In this document: piece by piece, positions 1 to 5,186 of the stretch
Position numbering within the stretch: the first letter of the stretch is position 1
Layout of the letters: every line of letters begins with the position of its first letter
Assembly (NCBI GenBank): GCA_934569195.1
Contig: CAKTKB010000071.1
Span: 1 to 7,272, forward strand
DNA: 7,272 bases
Direction of reading: 5' to 3'
Source of the DNA: an uncultured Oscillospiraceae bacterium
GTDB taxonomy: Bacteria; Bacillota; Clostridia; Oscillospirales; Oscillospiraceae
Made by a program: the position numbers and the translations under genes
The notes under the pieces: generated by a model
Told to the model about the DNA's origin: nothing
Database searches by the model: none
What the model saw: the letters and a program-made list of their open reading frames with translations, nothing else

Positions 1-368
1 ATCTCCGGGCTGGCAATCCCCAGCTTCTCCGGACCGAAGGCAACGTCCTCTTCCACCACGTTGGCGACGATCTGGTTATCCGGATTCTGAAAAACCATTC
101 CGACGGTACGGCGAATTGCCATCAGGCGATCCTCCTGGGCCGAATCCATCCCCGCAACGTAAACCTTCCCGCCCACCGGGAGCAAAATGGAATTAAAATG
201 CTTGGCCAGCGTAGATTTTCCGCAGCCGTTGCCTCCAAGAATCGCAACGAAGCTGCCCTGCTCCACGGACAGGTCCAGATCCCGAAACACCCAGCGCTCC
301 TCCGCTCCCTCGGCGGCGGGATAATGAAAGGCCAAATGCTCGGCAGAAAGAATGATCTCTTTATCCAT
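1..368 (-). CDS. ecfA: ECF transporter ATP-binding subunit, EcfA/CbiO type (C-terminal part missing)
   Basis: This is the N-terminal 122 codons of a cytoplasmic ATPase that would power an energy-coupling-factor vitamin or metal importer together with EcfT and a substrate-binding S protein. Visible motifs are an A-loop aromatic in FHYP (about residue 16), the Walker A loop GGNGCGKST (residues 45-53) and the Q-loop in MVFQNPDNQIVA (Q94). The following VVEEDVAFGPE segment is characteristic of EcfA/CbiO rather than of generic ABC ATPases. The signature motif, Walker B and H-loop lie beyond the window edge. The ATG at 366-368 has a GGAGGT ribosome site at 374-379. It lies 12 nt downstream of the methyltransferase stop, so it is probably the third gene of the penicillin-binding protein operon. 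A second ecfA and an ecfT would be expected next to the left. The substrate cannot be told, and whether it is EcfA1 or EcfA2 is not certain. Confidence 0.93.
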   Translation of the reverse strand, partial: MDKEIILSAEHLAFHYPAAEGAEERWVFRDLDLSVEQGSFVAILGGNGCGKSTLAKHFNSILLPVGGKVYVAGMDSAQEDRLMAIRRTVGMVFQNPDNQIVANVVEEDVAFGPEKLGIASPE

Positions 369-380
369 AAACGACCTCCG

Positions 381-1247
381 TCAGGGCGTCCATCTGCCGG
401 TGGACCCGCAGGGCAGCATCAGCCCGGAGCTTTGCACCGGCAGGCCAAGCTCTCCGACCTGGGTGCTGCCTCCATGGCATGCGCCGAAAACGACGTCCGA
501 TGCATAGCCGACAGCCGACGGGGCCAGCCCCGTTGTATAAGAATTAATAATTACAAACAGCGGATTATCCGTCAGAAGCTTTGCCGTCTCCAACAGGAAC
601 GGATAAAAGCTCGTCTCCATCTTCCAGATTTCTCCGCCGGGGCCGCGGCCATAGCTGGGCGGGTCCATGATGATCCCGTCGTACCGTCTGCCGCGGCGCA
701 GCTCCCGCTGGATGAACTTGCCGCAGTCGTCCACGATCCAGTGAATTGGGCGATCCGCCAGGCCGGATGCCTGGGCATTTTCCTTCGCCCAGGCCACCAT
801 TCCCTTGGCCGCATCCACGTGATAAACCTCCGCGCCGCCCGCAGCCGCCGCCAGGGTCGCTCCGCCGGAGTATGCAAACAGGTTCAGCACCCGGACAGGC
901 CTGTGGGCGTCCGCAACCTTCTGACGGATGAAATCCCAGTTGGCAGCCTGCTCGGGAAAAACGCCGGTATGCTTGAAATTCATGGGCTTCACATGGAAGG
1001 TTAAGTAATCCTTATAGTGAATCTGCCAGCGATCCGGGAGGGTATGATCGGTCCAATGTCCGCCCCCCGTAGAGGAGCGGACATACCGCGCGTCGTAGTG
1101 CTTCCACCCGGGATGCTGGTGCGGCGTATTCCAGATAACCTGGGGATCCGGCCGGACCAGCAGGTAGTCCCCCCACCGCTCCAGCCGCTCTCCCTGGGAT
1201 GTATCCAGGACTTCATACTCCGTCCATTCATCGGACATCCAAATCAT
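381..1247 (-). CDS. Class I SAM-dependent methyltransferase, RlmI/RlmK-like
   Basis: A 288-residue cytoplasmic protein with a Rossmann-fold methyltransferase core. Motif I is RVLNLFAYSGGAT (119-131), followed by an acidic residue for SAM ribose binding in HVDAAKGM (D145). Motif IV is MDPPSYGRG (194-202), and INSYTTGL follows at about 234-241. The N/DPP(F/Y)-type motif IV and overall layout fit the COG1092 rRNA methyltransferase group (23S rRNA cytosine or guanine methylation). The N-terminal PUA domain of E. coli RlmI is not evident, and the N-terminus is instead rich in Trp, His and Asp. The substrate is therefore inferred as RNA but not proven. The ATG at 1245-1247 is chosen because GAGGT at 1256-1260 sits 8 nt upstream; the internal ATG at 1236-1238 lacks such a site. 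That ribosome site overlaps the TGA of the penicillin-binding protein gene, which suggests translational coupling. The stop is TGA at 381-383. Confidence 0.9.
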   Translation of the reverse strand: MIWMSDEWTEYEVLDTSQGERLERWGDYLLVRPDPQVIWNTPHQHPGWKHYDARYVRSSTGGGHWTDHTLPDRWQIHYKDYLTFHVKPMNFKHTGVFPEQAANWDFIRQKVADAHRPVRVLNLFAYSGGATLAAAAGGAEVYHVDAAKGMVAWAKENAQASGLADRPIHWIVDDCGKFIQRELRRGRRYDGIIMDPPSYGRGPGGEIWKMETSFYPFLLETAKLLTDNPLFVIINSYTTGLAPSAVGYASDVVFGACHGGSTQVGELGLPVQSSGLMLPCGSTGRWTP

Positions 1248-1258
1248 GTTTCTCTACC

Positions 1259-3949
1259 TCATCCTAAAAAATTCCGAATCGGGCTTGTAGGTGCCGTCGG
1301 GGTCGTGGGATTCTCCTTCTGCAGCTTATCCCACGCCTCCTTGGTGTGCACAGGGCAGGTAATATAAGGCGCCTTGACGTCCTTATTCTGATTGCCGTCG
1401 AAGCCGTGGAACTCCGCGTCCTGCCCGGCGGAGGTAACAAGGTAAACATAGCTGTCCACCAGATACTCCTTGTCCAGGTTGCTGCTGGCCGCCTTCTTCA
1501 GCTCGTCGATCTCATCCTGCGTCATCTTGACCAGGGCGCGTTTCTCGATCTTCACATCCGGGAACTTGGAGCAGTACTCCGTCGCCACACCGCCGCCGGT
1601 AACGCAGTAATCCACTGCCACATGCTTATCGCAGCTCTCCTCCGGAATATCCTCGGAGTAAACCGGCGCGCTGGCGACACGGCTGATCTCTCTCACATCC
1701 AGCTTGCACGCATCCGTAGCGCGCTTTCCGGAATCCAGGCAGACGGAGACATAGTTGAAGTTACTTGAGTCGTATAGCGAAATGTTCTCCAGGCCCTCAT
1801 GAAGCGGCTCCATAACCTTTTTCCAAAGTCTGGCCGCAGGGTTGGAATAGGTCCCGACCAGGTTAATTTCCTCCGGCGTGTCGTAGCCGCACCAAACCGC
1901 CGCCGTGTAGTACCCGGTAAAGCCGCAGAACCAGCGGTCCTTGTAGTCGGCCGTAGAGCCGGTCTTACCGGCAACGGAAATCCCGTCCAGATAGGCCGCG
2001 CCGCCCGTACCGGAATTGACCGCATTGTTCAGACAGTAATTCATATAATTGACCGTCTTATCGCTCAGAATCTGCCGGGTGACCTGGGTATTATCCAGAA
2101 CGACATTTCCGTCGCTGTCGTAAACCCGCACAAAGGTGCGTCCGTAACGGTACTCTCCATGGTTGGCAAAGGTAGCAAAAGCATTGGTCATGTCCCGGAC
2201 CGTGCAGCCGAAGGTCTGTGCGCCCAGGCCAAGCGCACTCAGGTTGCGGTCGGACATTTCAAACCCGTCGTCCCGGACGTAGGAATCCACCAGCGTGGAC
2301 AGGCCAAACTTATTCTTCGCAAAGTCAAAGCTGTAATTCGCGCCGATGATGTCCAGGGTGTTGACCGCGACCGCATTGATGGACGAGGTCACGCCCTGCA
2401 AAATCGTCTTTGAATAGCTGTACGTCCGGTCGTCGTTCATAGGCCAGGCGCCGTCGTCGTAATTCAGCGGCAAATCCTTGATTACACTTGCCGGGCTGAT
2501 GACGCCCAGCTCAAACGCCGGAGCGTAAATGGAAATCGGCTTGATAGAGGAGCCTGTCTGAAGCTCCGCATCCGTAGCCCGGTTGAACGCGTCAAAATCC
2601 TGCTTCTCCCCTACGCCTCCGGCCATGGCCACCACGTCTCCGCTCCGGTTATCCACAACCACGATGGCCGACTGGAGCTGCTGCTTGCTGCGTGCCTCGG
2701 GAATCTCCTCCAGGTTTTTATAAATCGCGTCCACCTGATTCTGTACCTGCATATCCACCGTGGTATAGATGTGATAGCCGCCGCGCTGAATGATCTGCAT
2801 ACAGGCGGTCCGGGTGGTGTCGTTCCACTCCATGCCGCGGCTCTCGGCCAGGGCACGCGCCACATCCTCCAGGACGGTATCCTCAAACCAGGAGTAAACG
2901 TATTCCAAATTGTTCGTAGACAGCTCATTGACTGTACCGCACTTGGGGCAATAGTAGACACCGTCCTCCTCCCGGTAGGTTGCCTTCTTCACGCAGGTAA
3001 AATTCTTCGCATCTTCCTCACTGCCGGACTTAAACACCATCTTCTGTGCCATAGCGGCATCGTACTCCGCCTGCGTGATCCACCCCTGCTTGTACATCTG
3101 GTCCAGCACCAGCTCCTGGCGGTAGCGGTTCCGCTCCGCACCGGTCATCATCTTACCGTCAAACAGGAACGTGTCTCCATAGGGATCGTACAGGGACGGA
3201 TTGTTGGTGATGCTGATCAGGCTGGCGCACTCCGCCGTCGTCAGATCCGAAAGCTCCTTGCCGAAATAGGTCGCCGCGGCAGACTTCACGCCGTAGCAGT
3301 CCTCTCCCAGATAAATTTCGTTGAGATAGCGCTCAATGATGAATTCTTTGTCGTAGGTACGCTCCACCTCCAGGGCCGAAAAAATTTCCGTGACCTTTCG
3401 CTGAACGGTCACACTGTCGTTCTGGGTGACATTTTTCACAAGCTGCTGGGTAATGGTAGAGCCGCCGGCAATGTCGCCGCCGCCAAAGAAAATGTTGGCG
3501 CACGCCTTTATCGTCGTAAACCAGTCCACGCCCTGATGCTCAAAGAAGCGCTTGTCCTCAATTGCGACGGCTGCGTGGACAAGGTCCTGGGGAATTTCCT
3601 CATAGTAGGCATACTGGCGGTCCACGTCCGTGTAGATCTGGCGCCACTGTTGATAATTTCCGTTTTCATCCCGATAATAAAGGAACGACGTCAGGTCCTG
3701 GTCGTATGCGTCCAGATTCACCTTGGCATCCGGGATAATATCTTGCTGCAAATAGTCCCCCAGAATAGAGGCAAACATCAGTCCGCAGATAACACCGATG
3801 CACAGGACCGTTGCGGCGGCGCCCAGCACGATCTTGAATGCCGTAAAGCAAACCATCCACACCGTGCGCAGCAGTCGGAAGAACCAATTCGGCTCCCAGT
3901 TCTGACGCGGCGCTTCCTGTCTTGCCTTTCTGTTCTTTTTTTCTTCCAT
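1259..3949 (-). CDS. Class A penicillin-binding protein (PBP1a family): glycosyltransferase plus transpeptidase
   Basis: An 896-residue bifunctional peptidoglycan synthase that polymerises lipid II glycan strands and cross-links the peptides outside the membrane. A basic cytoplasmic tail (1-30) leads to one membrane anchor (about 31-62). The GT51 domain shows the catalytic Glu in EDKRFFEHQGVD (E131), GGSTITQQLVKN (162-173) and ERYLNEIYLG (206-215). The transpeptidase shows SxxK in TGSSIKP (S467, K470), SxN (S523-N525) and KTG (662-664). A cysteine-bearing insert (C319, C334, C337) separates the two domains. The C-terminus has five Cys between 737 and 793, including ESCDKH, and a Pro/Thr-rich tail. 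The start at 3947-3949 is supported by GGAGGT at 3959-3964. The frame stays open upstream to a TTG at 4051, but that lacks a ribosome site. It is the first gene of an apparent three-gene operon. The family is certain; pbpA/ponA naming would be arbitrary. Confidence 0.96.
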   Translation of the reverse strand: MEEKKNRKARQEAPRQNWEPNWFFRLLRTVWMVCFTAFKIVLGAAATVLCIGVICGLMFASILGDYLQQDIIPDAKVNLDAYDQDLTSFLYYRDENGNYQQWRQIYTDVDRQYAYYEEIPQDLVHAAVAIEDKRFFEHQGVDWFTTIKACANIFFGGGDIAGGSTITQQLVKNVTQNDSVTVQRKVTEIFSALEVERTYDKEFIIERYLNEIYLGEDCYGVKSAAATYFGKELSDLTTAECASLISITNNPSLYDPYGDTFLFDGKMMTGAERNRYRQELVLDQMYKQGWITQAEYDAAMAQKMVFKSGSEEDAKNFTCVKKATYREEDGVYYCPKCGTVNELSTNNLEYVYSWFEDTVLEDVARALAESRGMEWNDTTRTACMQIIQRGGYHIYTTVDMQVQNQVDAIYKNLEEIPEARSKQQLQSAIVVVDNRSGDVVAMAGGVGEKQDFDAFNRATDAELQTGSSIKPISIYAPAFELGVISPASVIKDLPLNYDDGAWPMNDDRTYSYSKTILQGVTSSINAVAVNTLDIIGANYSFDFAKNKFGLSTLVDSYVRDDGFEMSDRNLSALGLGAQTFGCTVRDMTNAFATFANHGEYRYGRTFVRVYDSDGNVVLDNTQVTRQILSDKTVNYMNYCLNNAVNSGTGGAAYLDGISVAGKTGSTADYKDRWFCGFTGYYTAAVWCGYDTPEEINLVGTYSNPAARLWKKVMEPLHEGLENISLYDSSNFNYVSVCLDSGKRATDACKLDVREISRVASAPVYSEDIPEESCDKHVAVDYCVTGGGVATEYCSKFPDVKIEKRALVKMTQDEIDELKKAASSNLDKEYLVDSYVYLVTSAGQDAEFHGFDGNQNKDVKAPYITCPVHTKEAWDKLQKENPTTPTAPTSPIRNFLG

Positions 3950-3958
3950 AGCAAAGGT

Positions 3959-3964
3959 ACCTCC
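3959..3964 (-). promoter_or_regulatory. Ribosome binding site that fixes the penicillin-binding protein start
   Basis: On the minus strand this reads GGAGGT, 9 nt before the ATG at 3947-3949. It rules against the longer upstream reading from TTG at 4051, which has no comparable site. A small hairpin (3968-3985) lies immediately upstream and could influence access. Confidence 0.85.
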
Positions 3965-4066
3965 ACAACAGAATTTGAACTCTGTCTTCAGATTTCCGCA
4001 GATTTTCGCTTGGATGCGCGGAACACCGGACCATTCACCGCCCGGAATCAAACATTTTCTCTATTG

Positions 4067-4082
4067 TTTGCATAAATGCAAA
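4067..4082. repeat. Inverted repeat at the operon start, candidate operator
   Basis: The arms TTTGCAT (4067-4073) and ATGCAAA (4076-4082) are perfect 7-base inverted copies around a central AA. On the minus strand the element lies just downstream of the predicted transcription start, a usual place for a repressor site. In RNA the 2-base gap makes a hairpin less favourable than a protein-binding site. No regulator can be named. Confidence 0.45.
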
Positions 4083-4096
4083 ACAGTAGTCATAGC

Positions 4097-4125
4097 ATTA
4101 TACCATACCCGTCCAAAAAACGAAA
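4097..4125 (-). promoter_or_regulatory. Extended -10 sigma-A promoter for the penicillin-binding protein operon
   Basis: On the minus strand the -10 is a perfect TATAAT (4097-4102), preceded by TGG (4103-4105), giving the extended -10 TGnTATAAT. At 17-bp spacing the -35 position (4120-4125) reads TTTCGT, a weak match to TTGACA; extended -10 promoters tolerate this. Transcription should start near 4089-4091, leaving a leader of about 140 nt before the ATG at 3949. Confidence 0.75.
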
Positions 4126-4190
4126 GCCCCATTTTATGAATATTCCTTAAAGTTCGGGAAAAGCTGAAGCAGGAAAGGCGGGATGTACCG

Positions 4191-4412
4191 TTGAAACGCA
4201 AACGATATGCACTTGTTCTGCTGGCCGGGTATTTGCTGGGAATTCACAATGGATTTCTGGCCGTGTGGAAGGACGAGGACCCGCAGCCGGTCCGGGTCTA
4301 TCCGTACCGCGCATCCATGTTCCCGCCGGAGGACCAGAAAATGCTCCGGCGCGGCATTTCCGCCCACTCCTCCCAGGAGCTTACACGGCTCATCGAGGAT
4401 TTTTGCTCCTGA
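4191..4412 (+). CDS. Small hypothetical protein with an N-terminal hydrophobic segment
   Basis: A 73-residue protein of unknown function. After a basic start (MKRKR) comes a hydrophobic stretch (about residues 6-25: YALVLLAGYLLG, then FLAVW), which may be a membrane anchor or a buried strand/helix. A charged region follows with WKDEDPQPVRVYPYR and MFPPEDQKMLRRGI, ending in an amphipathic segment with LTRLIEDF. The start is TTG at 4191-4193, the first plausible start in frame; purine-rich AAGGCGGGA at 4175-4183 lies upstream at workable spacing. The third codon positions are GC-rich, as in the neighbouring genes, which supports real coding. I could not find a convincing promoter of its own on the plus strand between it and the divergent penicillin-binding protein gene. 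I do not recognise a named family. Confidence 0.68.
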   Translation: MKRKRYALVLLAGYLLGIHNGFLAVWKDEDPQPVRVYPYRASMFPPEDQKMLRRGISAHSSQELTRLIEDFCS

Positions 4413-4427
4413 TCTGCCGCCGGCAGA
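4413..4427 (+). repeat. Short GC-rich inverted repeat after the small gene
   Basis: TCTGCC (4413-4418) and GGCAGA (4422-4427) flank a GCC loop directly after the TGA at 4410-4412. It could act as a weak stop or 3'-end stabiliser, but no T-run follows, so intrinsic termination is doubtful. It sits just upstream of the next promoter. Confidence 0.3.
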
Positions 4428-4435
4428 ATTGCCTC

Positions 4436-4464
4436 TTGATTTTATCGGCAAAAGCGGTTAGAAT
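4436..4464 (+). promoter_or_regulatory. Sigma-A promoter for the DUF1292 gene
   Basis: The -35 is TTGATT (4436-4441) and the -10 is TAGAAT (4459-4464), separated by 17 bp. Transcription should begin near 4471, giving a leader of about 33 nt. No terminator is seen between this gene and the downstream 6S-like RNA, so readthrough transcripts may include both. Confidence 0.75.
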
Positions 4465-4503
4465 AAGGGCACAGATTTGATGTCACTTCAGGAGGACGCA
4501 GAC

Positions 4504-4806
4504 ATGGCGGATGCATACGGTTCCGACTTTATTACGATTGTGGACGAGGACGGGACGGAGTTCGAGCTGGAGGTTCTGTCCAGCCTGGACTACAACGGGG
4601 AGACCTATCTGGCCGTTATCCCCGCCGGGAGCGACATGGACGATGCCGACCTGGAGGTAAGCATCCTCAAGTCCGTCGAAGAGGACGGCGAGCCGATTCT
4701 GTGCGCCATCGAAAACGAACAGGAGCTGGAAACCGTTTATCAGCTCATCATGAACCAGCTCTACGACGAGGACTCGGAGGACGAGGACGCAGAGGTGACG
4801 GAATAA
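4504..4806 (+). CDS. DUF1292 family protein (YrzB-like)
   Basis: A 100-residue soluble, very acidic cytoplasmic protein. The DUF1292 pattern is clear: FITIVDEDGTEFELEVL (residues 9-25), then YNGETYLAVIP (30-40), VSILKSVEEDGE (52-63) and an L/Y-rich helix (75-88). The tail from residue 88 is mostly Asp and Glu. The ATG at 4504-4506 is preferred over the upstream in-frame ATG at 4477 because AGGAGG at 4490-4495 stands 8 nt before it. In Bacillus relatives yrzB sits in the alaS-yrrK cluster, whereas here it is alone behind its own promoter and followed by a structured RNA. The molecular function of the family is not known to me. Confidence 0.92.
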   Translation: MADAYGSDFITIVDEDGTEFELEVLSSLDYNGETYLAVIPAGSDMDDADLEVSILKSVEEDGEPILCAIENEQELETVYQLIMNQLYDEDSEDEDAEVTE

Positions 4807-4814
4807 GCGCATAT

Positions 4815-5010
4815 CTCCTGCTTGGTGCGTGGTGTGTCCTTTTGGACCCACATCTTTGAATCGGGATGCCTGATCTTCCCTGCAGGATTGCAGACCTCCC
4901 GCCCACGCCTTGACGTTGGGTGGACGCTGGGAGCAATGATCGTACGGAGCGGCAACCCACCTGCCTTTTTGTGCAGGTCATAATTGGATGCATACGGCCA
5001 AAGCGGGGTG
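4815..5010 (+). ncRNA. ssrS: Probable 6S RNA (SsrS), regulator of RNA polymerase
   Basis: This stretch has no gene and folds by hand into the long, interrupted rod with a central bubble that is diagnostic of 6S RNA, a mimic of an open promoter that binds sigma-A RNA polymerase. The closing stem pairs 4816-4839 with 4986-5008 over about 22 bp, with single-base bulges at G4827, G4831 and A5002. The bubble has a 5' strand at 4840-4862 and a 3' strand at 4959-4985 that holds a small hairpin (ACCTGC 4959-4964 with GCAGGT 4973-4978). The terminal arm begins with GGGATGCC (4863-4870) against GGCAACCC (4951-4958), one mismatch, and closes further in with CTCCC (4896-4900) against GGGAG (4929-4933). 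The size of about 190 nt fits the family. Boundaries are estimated from pairing; no clear promoter of its own is visible, so processing from the upstream transcript is possible. The identification rests on architecture, not on a covariance search. Confidence 0.72.
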
Positions 5011-5013
5011 CGG

Positions 5014-5037
5014 CACGGGGGACTTCGGTTCCCCGTG
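5014..5037 (+). terminator. Rho-independent terminator after the 6S-like RNA
   Basis: CACGGGGGAC (5014-5023) and GTTCCCCGTG (5028-5037) form a 10-bp stem with one G-T pair, closed by a C(UUCG)G tetraloop. It is followed by a T-rich stretch, TTCTTTATATG and then seven Ts at 5054-5060. It ends the DUF1292/6S transcription unit and insulates it from the foldase promoter. Confidence 0.88.
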
Positions 5038-5089
5038 TTCTTTATATGTTAAATTTTTTTCTTTTTCCCTCTTTCCCTCGGCAAAGCAC

Positions 5090-5118
5090 TTGAAACCGGC
5101 AGCGATTTACGTTATAAT
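5090..5118 (+). promoter_or_regulatory. Consensus sigma-A promoter for the foldase gene
   Basis: The -35 is TTGAAA (5090-5095) and the -10 is a perfect TATAAT (5113-5118), with an exact 17-bp spacer. A 26-base run of pyrimidines (5054-5079) lies upstream. Transcription should start near 5125, leaving a leader of about 62 nt. The near-consensus match suggests strong expression. Confidence 0.88.
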
Positions 5119-5130
5119 AGCGGGGTCTAT

Positions 5131-5145
5131 GCAGCTATATGCTGC
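5131..5145 (+). repeat. Leader hairpin / inverted repeat upstream of the foldase gene
   Basis: GCAGC (5131-5135) and GCTGC (5141-5145) pair around TATAT. An outer GGGT (5123-5126) can pair with ACCC (5147-5150). The structure would lie at the very 5' end of the transcript, so it may protect the mRNA; as DNA it could also be an operator. Neither role is demonstrated. Confidence 0.45.
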
Positions 5146-5186
5146 CACCCGACTCCATAACTAGGATTGAGAGGAAATGATAAACC

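Noticed and set aside
198..1004. A 268-codon open frame on the plus strand
   Set aside because: It runs antisense across both the ATPase and the methyltransferase, whose motifs are clear.
3950..4051. A 34-residue N-terminal extension of the penicillin-binding protein from a TTG
   Set aside because: No ribosome site precedes it, while GGAGGT fits the ATG at 3949, and the extra residues would precede a normal cytoplasmic tail.
2771..4075. A 434-codon open frame on the plus strand
   Set aside because: It is antisense to the glycosyltransferase part of the penicillin-binding protein, whose catalytic motifs are intact.
4134..4451. A 105-codon minus-strand frame opposite the small protein
   Set aside because: No ribosome site or motif; the plus strand has better codon bias here.
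4477..4503. A nine-residue longer start for the DUF1292 protein
   Set aside because: AGGAGG lies inside that extension and points to the ATG at 4504.
5054..5079. A 26-base pyrimidine run as a special structure
   Set aside because: It is most simply the T-rich tail of the terminator plus promoter-upstream sequence.
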